Source: Herbaspirillum sp. RTI4 (lineage in GTDB: Bacteria; Pseudomonadota; Gammaproteobacteria; Burkholderiales; Burkholderiaceae_D). Taken from it: 64,000 nucleotides of DNA. Shown here in pieces: positions 17,090 through 27,154 of this stretch; the first letter of the stretch is position 1, and every line of letters begins with the position of its first letter. Where the stretch lies: the NCBI RefSeq assembly GCF_034313965.1, contig NZ_JAVIWQ010000002.1, positions 620,001 to 684,000 of the forward strand. Direction: 5' to 3'. Both the position numbers and the translations under genes were made by a program. Below the pieces are notes generated by a model. That model saw only the letters and a program-made list of their open reading frames with translations, was not told where the DNA came from and did not search any database.

Positions 17090-18298
17090 ATGAGTACATC
17101 CAGTACCAGCCACGCCCCGGGACAGGACATTTCCTCCCGGATGATTTTCTTGCTGGCTGCCGCTGCCGGTCTGATCGTCGCCAATCTCTATTACGCACAA
17201 CCGCTGGTCGGCCCCATCAGCGCAGCGCTGGGCATTTCGCCGGGCGCTGCCGGGCTGATCGTGACCTTGACGCAAATCGGCTACGGCCTCGGCCTGTTAT
17301 TTCTCGCGCCGATTGGCGATCTGGTCGAAAACCGCCGTTTGATTCTGATTTTATTGGGCGTGACGACCGTGGCTTTGCTGTGCGCGACTTTTGCCCAGAG
17401 TGCCCCTCAGTTTTTCCTGGCTTCGTTGGCGATTGGCATCAGTTCTGTCGCCGCGCAAGTCGTCGTGCCCTATGCGGCGCATCTGTCTTCGCCGGAAACG
17501 CGCGGGCAGTCCGTGGGGAAGGTCATGAGTGGTTTGTTGCTCGGGATTCTTCTGGCGCGACCGCTGGCCAGCATCGTGGCCGATATGTTTGGATGGCACG
17601 CTATTTTCGGCTTGTCGGTATTGGCCATGGCGCTGCTGGCGCTGGTGCTGATGCGCTTCCTGCCGCGTCGTGTTCCGGTCGGAGGTCTGCATTATTTTGA
17701 TTTGTTGCGTTCGATGTGGACGCTGCTGAAAACCACGCCGGTACTGCGCCGGCGCGGGGCCTATCACGCCTTGCTGTTCGCGACCTTCAGTTTGTTCTGG
17801 ACCACGGTGCCGCTGTGGCTGGCGAGTCCTGTCTATCAGATGTCGCAACGCGGCATCGGCCTGTTTGCCCTGGCCGGAGTGATCGGCGTGTTTGCCGCAC
17901 CGATGGCCGGAAAACTGGCCGATCGCGGCCACAGTCGCTTGGCGACAGGGATTGCGATGAGCGCCGTGGCAGTGGGTTTTCTGCTGATGCATGTGGCCCA
18001 GAATGGCACGCCCCTGGGTGTGGCGCTGTTGCTGGCGGCGGCGCTGCTGGTTGATTTCGGCGTGTCCGCCAATCTGGTGATCGGACAGCGGGCAATTTAT
18101 GCCTTGGGCGCAGAAGTGCGTAGCCGCTTGAACGGCTTGTATATGGCGATGTTTTTTGGTGGCGGTGCGGTGGGTTCGGCGCTGGGCGGGTGGATTTATG
18201 CGCAAGCCGGCTGGACTGGTACGGCCTGGCTGGGTTTTGCCTTCCCTTGCATAGGTCTGCTGTACTTTGCCACCGAATTCAGGAAGCGTGCCGACTGA
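17090..18298 (+). CDS. MFS transporter, probable drug/solute exporter
   Basis: A 402-residue major facilitator protein with 12 predicted helices and the usual length of the 12-helix exporters. The loop 2-3 motif reads FLAPIGDLVENRRLI (the DRxGRR-type signature in a variant form), and helix 4-5 has the AAQVVVPYAAHLSSPETRGQSVGKVMSGLLLGILLARP pattern of YfcJ/AraJ-like exporters. It sits in the inner membrane; the substrate cannot be predicted. It is transcribed alone, divergent from rsmB, and ends at a hairpin shared with the convergent DUF1840 gene. The start at 17090 gives a short cytosolic Ser/Thr-rich tail before helix 1. Confidence 0.88.
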   Translation: MSTSSTSHAPGQDISSRMIFLLAAAAGLIVANLYYAQPLVGPISAALGISPGAAGLIVTLTQIGYGLGLLFLAPIGDLVENRRLILILLGVTTVALLCATFAQSAPQFFLASLAIGISSVAAQVVVPYAAHLSSPETRGQSVGKVMSGLLLGILLARPLASIVADMFGWHAIFGLSVLAMALLALVLMRFLPRRVPVGGLHYFDLLRSMWTLLKTTPVLRRRGAYHALLFATFSLFWTTVPLWLASPVYQMSQRGIGLFALAGVIGVFAAPMAGKLADRGHSRLATGIAMSAVAVGFLLMHVAQNGTPLGVALLLAAALLVDFGVSANLVIGQRAIYALGAEVRSRLNGLYMAMFFGGGAVGSALGGWIYAQAGWTGTAWLGFAFPCIGLLYFATEFRKRAD

Positions 18299-18328
18299 GC
18301 ATGCCGCTTCGTGATGAAGTAATACAAA

Positions 18329-18350
18329 CGGAGCGGCGCTCGCCGCTCCG
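18329..18350. terminator. Bidirectional hairpin between convergent genes
   Basis: A perfect 10-base inverted repeat (CGGAGCGGCG at 18329-18338 and its complement at 18341-18350). On the minus strand it is followed by TTTGTATT, so it most likely terminates the DUF1840 gene; the T-run on the plus side is poor. Confidence 0.6.
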
Positions 18351-18366
18351 ATCAATGCTCAGGTCG

Positions 18367-18711
18367 TCAGACGCCCCATATTACGTCGTGCTTGCTTTCG
18401 CCTGCTGCGCGTAGCATCTCCAGCAGGGGGTATGCCCGCGCCGAAAAAGTTACGGGCTCTATCTTTTCATGTTTGTGGTCGTCGCCATTGCCGTTGTGAT
18501 GGGCGTGTACATCGCGTTCCAGCGCTTCGGCGGCTTCGTGCGCCTTGCTGTTGACGATTTGTTTTTCGAGCAGCGCCTGTGCATTGGCGTTTTCTGCGGC
18601 GGTGATGACGCCTATCTTGATATCTTTGTGCAGCATGTCCAGTATCGGTTTTGCATGCGACTCATACATCACGACGTCGGCGGCAGCTTTGGATTTGAAC
18701 GTAACGAGCAT
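18367..18711 (-). CDS. DUF1840 domain protein
   Basis: A 114-residue protein that matches the DUF1840 family: opening MLVTFKSKAAADVVMYESHAKPILD and ending with a conserved segment containing ARAYPLLEMLRAAGESKHDVIWGV. Between them is a variable His/Asn/Asp-rich stretch (about 69-83, HAHHNGNGDDHKHEK) that could hold metal. It is predicted cytosolic and of unknown function. TTTCAAAT-type sequence with GAGGAAAT just upstream gives a plausible ribosome site for the start at 18711. It is a single gene in a convergent pair with the MFS gene. Confidence 0.82.
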   Translation of the reverse strand: MLVTFKSKAAADVVMYESHAKPILDMLHKDIKIGVITAAENANAQALLEKQIVNSKAHEAAEALERDVHAHHNGNGDDHKHEKIEPVTFSARAYPLLEMLRAAGESKHDVIWGV

Positions 18712-18871
18712 ATTTCCTCGGGGTAATCAGGTAGGTGAATCGAAAAGACGCGTAAGAATACCCGTAGTGGGTTGGTTTGTCATGCGCCACCCCCCTTTTC
18801 GTGCTGGTGTGCTGGTTCGTGCTGGTATCGTCGCTGGCTGTTTTGTTGTCCACCAGCGCTATTCGGACAAA

Positions 18872-19405
18872 TTACATGGCTTTGAACGAAGTGAAAAACA
18901 TGTCCAGGGTTTCAGGCGTGACGGCTTTGGCGTCGCCCAGAACGAGGATTTGATAGATGCGCGGCCCTTTGGCGGCGAAACGCGCGGCCAGCCGTGCCGG
19001 TTTGCCGCGCAGGGTGCCGCTGGCGGCGGCATCCAGCGTCATTTCTGCGCCATTGACGGTTCCGGGGATGTGGGTTTGGTCAGGTACGCCGTTGATGTTG
19101 GCAATCAGCGCCGTGCGCATCCCGGCGAGTGCGGCTTGCGCTTGCTCGGCATTCGGTAACAGCGCCGTGCCGACGGCAAAGCTGATGTTGTCGACTTCGG
19201 CGGCAGTCATGGTCATGCTGACTTGCGTGTTGCCCAGCGTGACGGGGCGCGAATACGAACTAGGCTTGGCGGGCAGCAGCACCGAAAAGGCGCCGTTTTC
19301 ACCGTGGGCTTCGCGCCAGTTGTAATGAGGGGAGCAGGCGCTGAGCGCTACGATCAGCAGCAGTAGCGACAGTAGCGACAGGGAACGACGAAAGCGCATT
19401 TCCAT
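18872..19405 (-). CDS. Putative lipoprotein, unknown function
   Basis: A 177-residue protein with a lipoprotein signal: basic start (MRFRRS), hydrophobic stretch (LSLLSLLLLIVA) and lipobox LSAC with the acylated Cys at about residue 24. The mature domain is a single beta-rich fold (PHYNWREAHGENGAFSVLLPAKPSSYSR..), with no catalytic motif that I recognise. The residue after the Cys is Ser, which by the E. coli +2 rule suggests sorting to the outer membrane. The start could be 19405 or two codons later; neither has a clear ribosome site. It lies alone between the DUF1840 gene and comM on the same strand. Confidence 0.78.
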   Translation of the reverse strand: MEMRFRRSLSLLSLLLLIVALSACSPHYNWREAHGENGAFSVLLPAKPSSYSRPVTLGNTQVSMTMTAAEVDNISFAVGTALLPNAEQAQAALAGMRTALIANINGVPDQTHIPGTVNGAEMTLDAAASGTLRGKPARLAARFAAKGPRIYQILVLGDAKAVTPETLDMFFTSFKAM

Positions 19406-19534
19406 AAGTTATCCGGGAGGGGGGGCGGTGGGTAGTCGTCAATTATAAGAGACGATCCCTGTCCGGGCCGATTGGGGCCAGTTGGACTCGCACCGTGCTT
19501 CGCTTGACTCGCCCTTGTGGGGCGAGACGACAGT

Positions 19535-21070
19535 TCAGGATTCGCGCAGGGCGCGCCGGTATTGGATCGCTTCGCCAATGTGCGCCGGGGCGATGTTTTC
19601 TGTCAAAGTCAGATCAGCGATGGTGCGCGCCACTTTCAGTACGCGGTGATAGGCGCGTGCCGACCATTGCAGTCGGATCATGGCGGCGCGCAGCAGTTGT
19701 TCGCCGGCATCGTCAGGTTGGCAGTGGAGTGCGATCTCGGAGGGGGTGAGCAAATGATTCAGTTTTTGCTGGCGCTGATGTTGTCTGCTGGCCGCTGCCG
19801 CGACGCGTTGTGCAATGACGGCGGAGCTTTCGCCCGGTGCGGCGGAGGAAAGCTCTTCCGGCGTCAGCCCGCCGACGCTGATTTGCAGGTCGATGCGATC
19901 GAGCAAAGGGCCGGAAATTTTCCCTTGATAGCGACGCACCTGATCCGGCGTGCAGCGGCAGCGGCCTTCCGTGTGGCCGTAATAGCCGCAGGGACAGGGG
20001 TTCATGGCGGCAATCAGTTGGAAGCGGGCGGGAAAGTCGGCTTGCCTCGCGGCGCGGGAGATGGTGATGCGTCCTGATTCCAGTGGTTCTCGCAAGACTT
20101 CGAGTACTTTTCGATCGAATTCCGGGAGCTCATCGAGAAATAGTACGCCCTGATGCGCAAGTGAAATCTCCCCCGGCCGTGGAACGCCGCCACCGCCGAC
20201 CAGCGCGACGCCGGAGGCGGTGTGATGCGGTGCGCGGTAAGGCCGCAATTTCCATTTCGATAAATTAAAACTGCCGTTGAGTGATTGCACCGCCGCGGTT
20301 TGCAGGGCGTCGTCATCGTTCAGTGGTGGCAGGATGCCGGGCAAGCGGGCGGCCAGCATCGATTTTCCGGTACCGGGAGGGCCGATGAGCAGGGCGCTGT
20401 GGCCGCCGGCCGCGGCGACTTCCAGCGCCCGTCGTGCTTGCAGTTGACCTTTGACTTCGCTGAAGTCGGCGCAGAGTGGGGCGACGGCAAGCGGCGTGGC
20501 GCAATGCGGAACCAGCCGGTCGTTTTCCATTGCGGCACCGCCGGCCAGTGCCGAGAAATGCGCACAGACTTGCAGCAGGGATTGTGCAGGATAGATCGTG
20601 GCATGGGAGACCAGGGCCGCTTCATCCGCATTTTGCCGGGGCAGGATGAAGGCGCGGGGAGTGCGTCCAGCCGCTCCGCGGTGCATGGCATAGGTCATGG
20701 CGAGTGCGCCACGGATCGGGCGCAGCTCGCCGGAGAGCGACAATTCGCCGGCAAATTCGTAGCGCGATAGCTGATCGGACGGCATCTGGCCTGATGCCGC
20801 CAGAATGCCTAGGGCAATGGGGAGATCAAACCTGCCGGATTCTTTTGGCAGATCGGCCGGTGCCAGGTTGACGGTGATGCGTTTGGCGGGAAATTCGAAG
20901 CGGCCGTTTTGCAGGGCGGCGCGGACTCTGTCCTTGGCTTCTTTGACTTCGGTTTCGGGCAATCCGACGATAGTAAAAGAGGGAAGCCCGTTGGCCAGAT
21001 GGACTTCGACCGTCACTTCCGGGGCTTCCATGCCGGCCAGTGCGCGGCTTTGCAGTACGGCCAGACTCAT
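19535..21070 (-). CDS. comM: YifB/ComM family AAA+ Mg-chelatase-like ATPase
   Basis: A 511-residue protein, the usual length. The N-terminal Lon-S5-like domain covers about residues 20-140, with the family opening MSLAVLQSRALAGMEAPEVTVEVHLANGLPSF. The AAA+ core has Walker A GPPGTGKS at 230-237, Walker B VLFLDELPEF at about 310-319, and a Zn-like Cys cluster (CPCGYYGHTEGRCRC) at about 360-374. ComM helicase drives branch migration during natural transformation where it has been studied; the name YifB is used where competence is not known. Cytosolic. It is encoded immediately downstream (13 bases) of ubiK on the same strand. Confidence 0.92.
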   Translation of the reverse strand: MSLAVLQSRALAGMEAPEVTVEVHLANGLPSFTIVGLPETEVKEAKDRVRAALQNGRFEFPAKRITVNLAPADLPKESGRFDLPIALGILAASGQMPSDQLSRYEFAGELSLSGELRPIRGALAMTYAMHRGAAGRTPRAFILPRQNADEAALVSHATIYPAQSLLQVCAHFSALAGGAAMENDRLVPHCATPLAVAPLCADFSEVKGQLQARRALEVAAAGGHSALLIGPPGTGKSMLAARLPGILPPLNDDDALQTAAVQSLNGSFNLSKWKLRPYRAPHHTASGVALVGGGGVPRPGEISLAHQGVLFLDELPEFDRKVLEVLREPLESGRITISRAARQADFPARFQLIAAMNPCPCGYYGHTEGRCRCTPDQVRRYQGKISGPLLDRIDLQISVGGLTPEELSSAAPGESSAVIAQRVAAAASRQHQRQQKLNHLLTPSEIALHCQPDDAGEQLLRAAMIRLQWSARAYHRVLKVARTIADLTLTENIAPAHIGEAIQYRRALRES

Positions 21071-21083
21071 GACAACGAGGGGG

Positions 21084-21332
21084 TCAGGCAGTCGCTTGCT
21101 TCAATTGCGCTTCGAGTGCGACGACGCGCGCTTCCAGCAAGTCCAGTTTGGTGCGGGTTTTGGCCAGGACCTGGGCCTGAATGTCGAATTCTTCGCGCGT
21201 GACCAGATCCAGCTTGGAAAACCCCTGATTGAGCATGGCCTTGACGTTTTTTTCGATGTCTTTGGCGGGGGAGCTGGCGATGGCCTGTTGCACGCGGGCC
21301 TGCATGTCCGCAAAAAAGCTGGATTTGTCCAT
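21084..21332 (-). CDS. ubiK: Ubiquinone biosynthesis accessory factor UbiK
   Basis: An 82-residue protein of the UbiK (YqiC, BMFP) family. It has an N-terminal amphipathic helix region (KSSFFADMQARVQQAI) and a C-terminal coiled coil (VLAKTRTKLDLLEARVVALEAQL, about 53-76) that trimerises. UbiK binds UbiJ and lipids and is needed for efficient aerobic ubiquinone synthesis. Start at 21332 is ATG with AAGGAACATC upstream. It is the first gene of a likely two-gene unit with comM. Confidence 0.9.
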   Translation of the reverse strand: MDKSSFFADMQARVQQAIASSPAKDIEKNVKAMLNQGFSKLDLVTREEFDIQAQVLAKTRTKLDLLEARVVALEAQLKQATA

Positions 21333-21584
21333 GATGTTCCTTATTGATTCTGAAAAAGGGAAAAGACAAGTGTACCTGTTTGCCGAAAAATCATGAAATC
21401 ACGGGGCGCTTGCGCCGTCGTTGCTGGCGGGGGTGGCTGAGATCGTCTGTTTTCTCCCGACGCGAGAGGAATTTATAGGGAATCTGGGGCGAAATGAGAG
21501 GGCATTGAAGCAGGCATAGCGAGGTCGTCCACAAATTACAACATCTGATTTAATCCCGGAAATTATGATTGGTACGAGTTCTTG

Positions 21585-21614
21585 TTTGGTGCAGAATCCA
21601 ATTTTCGCACCAAA
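21585..21614. promoter_or_regulatory. Candidate enhancer site: TTTGGTGC-N14-GCACCAAA
   Basis: A perfect eight-base inverted repeat with a 14-base spacer. Its halves contain TGGTGCA and GCACCA, the half-sites recognised by NtrC-type activators, but in outward orientation and with wider spacing than the classic site. It lies about 80-110 bases upstream of the sigma-54 -24 box, the normal enhancer position. Confidence 0.4.
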
Positions 21615-21693
21615 TAGACGCTTTTTCTGTGGATTGATATGTCGGATTTGGTTTTTTGAGTGCTTAAAATTATTGAAAAGAGAAATGAATCGT

Positions 21694-21709
21694 TGGCACG
21701 GCTCCTGCT
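21694..21709 (+). promoter_or_regulatory. Sigma-54 promoter of the torF-glnK-amtB operon
   Basis: TGGCACGGCTCCTGCT matches the sigma-54 consensus, with GG at 21695-21696 and GC at 21707-21708, exactly 10 bases between them. Transcription should start near 21720, about 50 bases before the torF ATG. This fits nitrogen-controlled expression of glnK and amtB. Confidence 0.85.
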
Positions 21710-21768
21710 AAGGAGTCTGTGCAAGGATTAAAAGAGACGAAGTTCAACATCGAAATCAGAGGGAAGAC

Positions 21769-22931
<1,163 letters not shown>

Positions 22932-22941
22932 GGGGAATCGC

Positions 22942-24483
22942 ATGAGAATAAAGAATGTGTTGTCCTGTGCGCTTGCAATGGGCACTCTTTTACTGGCGGT
23001 AGGATTCGCTGGGCCAGCACGGGCAGAAGATGCGCCGAAGGCGCCGGAGGCAATGGCGACGATGGCAGCTCCTGATGCTGCCAAGGCAGACGCACCAAAG
23101 GCAGTCGCTCCGGCCGTTGCTCTGGTGGCTGCGGCCGCCGCTGCACCAGCCGCTCCAGCGGCACCCGTCGGTCCGGTGCCTAACAAGGGCGATACTGCCT
23201 GGATGCTGATTTGCACCGCCTTCGTGATCCTGATGACCTTGCCTGGTCTTGGTCTGTTTTACGGCGGATTGGTACGCAGCAAGAACATGCTGTCGGTGCT
23301 GATGCAATGTTTCATGATCTTTTCGCTGATCTTCATCCTCTGGTTCGTCTACGGCTACAGCGTGGCATTCACCGAAGGCAATGCATTCTTCGGCGGCCTG
23401 GATCGTTTGTTCCTGCACGGTCTGACCGGTGATTCGAATACAGCGACTTTCAGCAAGGGTGTCGTTATTCCTGAGCTGGCTTTCGTGGCATTCCAGGGCG
23501 CATTCGCGGCAATCACTGTGGCGCTGATCATCGGTGCTTTCGCTGAGCGCATGAAGTTCTCCGCTATTCTGATCTTCTCAGTGTTGTGGTTCACCTTCTC
23601 GTATCTGCCAATGGCACATATGGTCTGGTTCTGGCCTGGTCCGGATGCCTTCACCGATGCTGCTGCCGGCGACAAGGCAACTGCTATTTCGGGTTGGTTG
23701 TTCCAGAAGGGCGCATTGGATTATGCCGGCGGTACTGTGGTGCATATCAATGCGGCTGTCGCTGGTCTGGTGGGTTCGTATGTCATCGGCAAGCGTGTCG
23801 GTTTCGGCAAGGAAGCATTCAAGCCGCATAGCCTGACGCTGACGATGGTCGGTGCCTCCTTGCTGTGGTTCGGCTGGTTCGGCTTCAACGCCGGTTCCGG
23901 ACTCGAAGCCAACGGTACTGCTGCTCTGGCATTCGTTAATACTTTGCTGGCAACGGCTGCGGCAGTCCTGTCCTGGAGCTTCGGCGAATGGATCGGTAAG
24001 GGCAAGCCTTCGATGCTGGGTGCTGCTTCCGGTGCGGTTGCCGGTCTGGTGGTCATTACTCCTGCGGCTGGTTTCGTCGGCATCATGGGCGCGGTTGTCA
24101 TGGGTTTGATCGCTGGTCTGATCTGCTTGTGGGGTGTTACTGGCCTCAAGAAGATGCTGGGTTCCGATGATGCGCTGGACGTGTTCGGTGTGCATGGCGT
24201 GGGCGGTATTGCCGGTGCGTTGCTGACGGGCGTGTTCGCTGCGCCTAGCCTCGGTGGATCGGGTATTTATGACTACGTTGCTAACGCTGTCGCTCCTGAT
24301 TACTCGATCGGCGGCCAGGTCTGGATTCAGTTCCAGGGCGTGCTGACTACGGTCATCGTGTCGGGTGTGGTTGCTTTCATTGCTTACAAACTGGTCGATG
24401 CTATCGTCGGTCTGCGTGTGACTGAGGAAGAAGAACGCGAAGGTCTGGATATTTCCAGCCACGGCGAATCGGCTTATCACTGA
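22942..24483 (+). CDS. amtB: Ammonium channel AmtB
   Basis: A 513-residue inner-membrane ammonium transporter. A signal peptide (about residues 1-29, ending ARAED) is followed by an Ala/Pro/Lys-rich, low-complexity periplasmic region up to about residue 85, longer than in E. coli. Then come 11 helices with the core motifs: PGLGLFYGGLVRSKN, the D160-equivalent in GALDYAGGTVVHINAAVAGL, the twin pore histidines (TVVHIN and GVHGVGGIAG), and the conserved GFNAGSGLEANG. The cytosolic C-tail is short (EEEEREGLDISSHGESAYH). GGGGAATCGC before the ATG at 22942 sets the start. It is 10 bases after glnK, its partner regulator, and ends at a strong terminator. Confidence 0.96.
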   Translation: MRIKNVLSCALAMGTLLLAVGFAGPARAEDAPKAPEAMATMAAPDAAKADAPKAVAPAVALVAAAAAAPAAPAAPVGPVPNKGDTAWMLICTAFVILMTLPGLGLFYGGLVRSKNMLSVLMQCFMIFSLIFILWFVYGYSVAFTEGNAFFGGLDRLFLHGLTGDSNTATFSKGVVIPELAFVAFQGAFAAITVALIIGAFAERMKFSAILIFSVLWFTFSYLPMAHMVWFWPGPDAFTDAAAGDKATAISGWLFQKGALDYAGGTVVHINAAVAGLVGSYVIGKRVGFGKEAFKPHSLTLTMVGASLLWFGWFGFNAGSGLEANGTAALAFVNTLLATAAAVLSWSFGEWIGKGKPSMLGAASGAVAGLVVITPAAGFVGIMGAVVMGLIAGLICLWGVTGLKKMLGSDDALDVFGVHGVGGIAGALLTGVFAAPSLGGSGIYDYVANAVAPDYSIGGQVWIQFQGVLTTVIVSGVVAFIAYKLVDAIVGLRVTEEEEREGLDISSHGESAYH

Positions 24484-24529
24484 TCGTTGTTGTTCATAGC
24501 AGGTGGGGTCCGCTCAGGCGGAGCCCTTG

Positions 24530-24556
24530 AAAAGCGCCTCTTGCAGGCGCTTTTTT
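24530..24556 (+). terminator. Intrinsic terminator after amtB
   Basis: Stem AAAAGCGCC with GGCGCTTTT and a six-T tail (24551-24556), 47 bases after the amtB stop. The rest of the 277-base gap up to gshA shows no gene. Confidence 0.88.
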
Positions 24557-24760
24557 AATGGGCAAACGGGATACGGAAAAGGTGCAGGGCTTTAAAAAAG
24601 TTAAACTAGCGCCATGTAGACGCTGTTATCAGACGTTCTCCTCAGTCTGCCAAGAAAAAAATTAGGATCGCCTTCCCTGCTGTACGCATAGGCCTGCCAG
24701 AAAAATCGGTAATTTCTCACGCTGCTGCAATGGCGATATCCTATTCAGTCAAAGGTTTTT

Positions 24761-26059
24761 ATGGTTCCGCATCTGGTTACTGCACTAAACGGCCCACTTC
24801 TCGATCTGGAAAAGAAAATTCTCGGTGCCACTCCGGCCATCGAGCGCTGGTTCCGCATGGAATGGCAGGAACATACGCCGCCCTTCTATTGCTCGGTCGA
24901 TTTGCGCAACGCCGGTTTCAAGCTGGCACCGGTCGACACCAATATGTTTCCTGACGGATTCAATCATTTGTCGCCCGAAATGCTGCCGCTGTCGATTCAG
25001 GCAGCAATGGCGGCGATTGAAAAGTATTGCCCGGATGCCAAGAATCTGCTGCTGATCCCTGAGCAGAATGTCGACAACAGTTCGTATCTGCAAAATGTTG
25101 CCCGCTTGATGCAGATATTCCGCCAGACCGGCCTCAATGTCCGGGTCGGATCGCTGGTGCCGGGCTTGAAAACGCCCACGCCGGTCGAGCTGCCCGATGG
25201 AACGACGATCATGCTGGAACCGCTTGAGCGCCAACAAAACGGGCGCCGTCTCGGTCTGGAGAATTTCGATCCCTGTACCATTTTGCTCAATAACGAGTTG
25301 GCAGCAGGGATACCCTCTGTCCTGGAAAATCTGCATGAGCAAAACGTGCTGCCCCCTCTGCACGCCGGCTGGACGGTACGACGCAAGAGTCATCACCTCG
25401 CCGCCTACGACGAAGTGGTCAAAAAATTCTCCAAACTGATTGATGTCGATCCCTGGATGTTGAATCCGCTGTTCAACAAATGCGGCGGTCTGGATGCGAA
25501 AGATCCTGCCACTGAACAGAAGCTGGTCGATAACGTCAGTTCGCTGCTGGCAAAAATCCGGAAAAAATACAAGGAATATGGCATCAAGGAAAAGCCATTT
25601 GTCATCGTCAAGGCCGACGCCGGCACAGACGGCATGGGCATCATGACCGTCAAGGACATCAATGAGCTGAAAAATATGACGCCACAGCAGCGTGCCTGCA
25701 TGTCAAAAGGCCTGAATGGCTTTGAAATCAACGACCTGATCGTGCAGGAAGGGGTCTACTCCTTCGAACAGATCAATGATGCCGTGGCGGAACCGATGGT
25801 CATGATGATTGATCGCTATGTCGTCGGCGGCTTCTATCGGGTCCATGCCGAGCGCGGCGTGAATGAAAATCTGAATGCCCCGGGCGCGCACTTCGTCCCA
25901 CTGGCGTTTGCACAGCAACATGGTTTGCCGGATATCAACGCCAAGCCGGGGACCCTGGTGCCGAATCGTTTCTACATGTATGGGGTCGTGGCGCGACTGG
26001 CCTTATTGGCGGCGTCGCTGGAAATGGAAAAAACCGATCCCAATCCCGAGATTTACTGA
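24761..26059 (+). CDS. gshA: Glutamate-cysteine ligase (betaproteobacterial type)
   Basis: A 432-residue ATP-dependent ligase making gamma-glutamylcysteine, the first step of glutathione synthesis. It belongs to the GshA type of beta- and acidophilic gammaproteobacteria (TIGR02049 type), unrelated in detail to E. coli GshA. Visible family features are MEWQEHTPPFYCSVDLRNAGFKLAPVDTNMFPDGFNHL near the N-terminus and the ATP-grasp-like VKADAGTDGMGIMTV at about residues 282-296. Cytosolic. The start at 24761 has AAAGG nearby. It is followed, 95 bases on, by gshB, and so forms a glutathione operon that continues into the PTS genes. Confidence 0.9.
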   Translation: MVPHLVTALNGPLLDLEKKILGATPAIERWFRMEWQEHTPPFYCSVDLRNAGFKLAPVDTNMFPDGFNHLSPEMLPLSIQAAMAAIEKYCPDAKNLLLIPEQNVDNSSYLQNVARLMQIFRQTGLNVRVGSLVPGLKTPTPVELPDGTTIMLEPLERQQNGRRLGLENFDPCTILLNNELAAGIPSVLENLHEQNVLPPLHAGWTVRRKSHHLAAYDEVVKKFSKLIDVDPWMLNPLFNKCGGLDAKDPATEQKLVDNVSSLLAKIRKKYKEYGIKEKPFVIVKADAGTDGMGIMTVKDINELKNMTPQQRACMSKGLNGFEINDLIVQEGVYSFEQINDAVAEPMVMMIDRYVVGGFYRVHAERGVNENLNAPGAHFVPLAFAQQHGLPDINAKPGTLVPNRFYMYGVVARLALLAASLEMEKTDPNPEIY

Positions 26060-26154
26060 TTCTTGTCATAATGGCACCGGCGTGCTGACATGCATGCCGG
26101 CTGCTCGCTTTCGCCCCCGGGCGTTGGCTACTCAACTGAAGTTTCTGGAGTCTC

Positions 26155-27105
26155 ATGAAAATTGCTTTTCTCGCCGATCCGCTGGCCACGTTCAAGACCT
26201 ACAAGGACTCCACTTTCGCCATGATGCGGGAAGCGGCGCGCCGCGGACATCGCATTTATGCGTTCGAACAGAGCGATGTCGCCATGGAAAGTGGACTGGT
26301 GACGGCCAACGTGGCAGAAGTCACGCTGACTGGCGAGGCCGATGACTGGTATCGGGTTGGTAAGGCAGAGACGATTTTCCTCTCGGAGTTCGATGCCATC
26401 GTGATCCGCAAGGACCCGCCCTTCGACATGGAGTACATCTACACTACGTATTTGCTGGAACTGGCGGAACGCCAGGGAGCGCACGTATTCAACAAACCGT
26501 CAGCGATACGCGACCACAATGAAAAGCTGGCGATTGCGCAATTTCCGCAATTTACCGCGCCGACGCTCGTCACGCGCAATGCCAGTCTGCTGCGCAAATT
26601 CCATGATGAACATCAGGACGTCATACTCAAGCCGCTCGATGGCATGGGCGGCACGGGTATTTTCCGGGTGCGCCCGGATGGCATGAATCTGGGATCGATC
26701 ATAGAAACCCTGACCAATGATGGCAAGGAAACCATCATGATTCAGCGTTTCATTCCCGAAATTGTCGCGGGTGACAAACGCATACTGGTGATCGGCGGGA
26801 AAGCCGTGCCGCATGTGTTGGCGCGCATTCCCCAGGGCAGTGAAGTGCGCGGCAATCTGGCCGCCGGCGGCTTGGGTGTGGCGCAGCCGGCCTCGCCGCG
26901 CGATCTGGAAATTGCCGCGGCACTCGGCCCGGTCTTGCATCAGCGTGGACTTTTGCTGGTAGGATTGGATGCGATTGGCGACTACCTGACCGAGATCAAT
27001 GTGACCAGTCCGACCTGTTTTCAGGAAATTACGCAGCAGACTGGCTTCGATGTTGCCGCGATGTTTATCGATGCGCTGGAAAGCGCCGTCGGCAGCGCGC
27101 ACTAA
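26155..27105 (+). CDS. gshB: Glutathione synthetase
   Basis: A 316-residue ATP-grasp ligase that adds glycine to gamma-glutamylcysteine; E. coli GshB is 316 residues too. The opening MKIAFLADPLATFKTYKDSTFAMMREAARRGH is typical, the ATP-grasp loop LKPLDGMGGTGIF is at about residues 158-170, and the Mg-binding EINVTSPT motif is near the C-terminus (about 282-289). Cytosolic. GGAG lies seven bases before the ATG. Second gene of the gshA-gshB pair, with the EIIA gene 49 bases downstream. Confidence 0.96.
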   Translation: MKIAFLADPLATFKTYKDSTFAMMREAARRGHRIYAFEQSDVAMESGLVTANVAEVTLTGEADDWYRVGKAETIFLSEFDAIVIRKDPPFDMEYIYTTYLLELAERQGAHVFNKPSAIRDHNEKLAIAQFPQFTAPTLVTRNASLLRKFHDEHQDVILKPLDGMGGTGIFRVRPDGMNLGSIIETLTNDGKETIMIQRFIPEIVAGDKRILVIGGKAVPHVLARIPQGSEVRGNLAAGGLGVAQPASPRDLEIAAALGPVLHQRGLLLVGLDAIGDYLTEINVTSPTCFQEITQQTGFDVAAMFIDALESAVGSAH

Positions 27106-27154
27106 ATCTCTCCGATTCCCCTATTTCACCCTTCACCCCTCACCCGGCATACAC

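Larger units (their letters stand above)
21333..21768 (+). promoter_or_regulatory. Control region of the torF-glnK-amtB operon
   Basis: This 436-base gap between the divergent ubiK and torF genes holds no gene. Its right half is AT-rich and contains an eight-base inverted repeat (21585-21614) and a sigma-54 promoter (21694-21709), listed separately. The distance of about 80-110 bases between them suits an enhancer-binding site. The left part must hold the ubiK promoter, but I see no clear box. Confidence 0.6.

Noticed and set aside
27050..27154. Longer N-terminus for the EIIA protein overlapping gshB
   Set aside because: The extra residues carry no family sequence, while the ATG at 27155 gives the exact EIIA-Man start with His9 in place.
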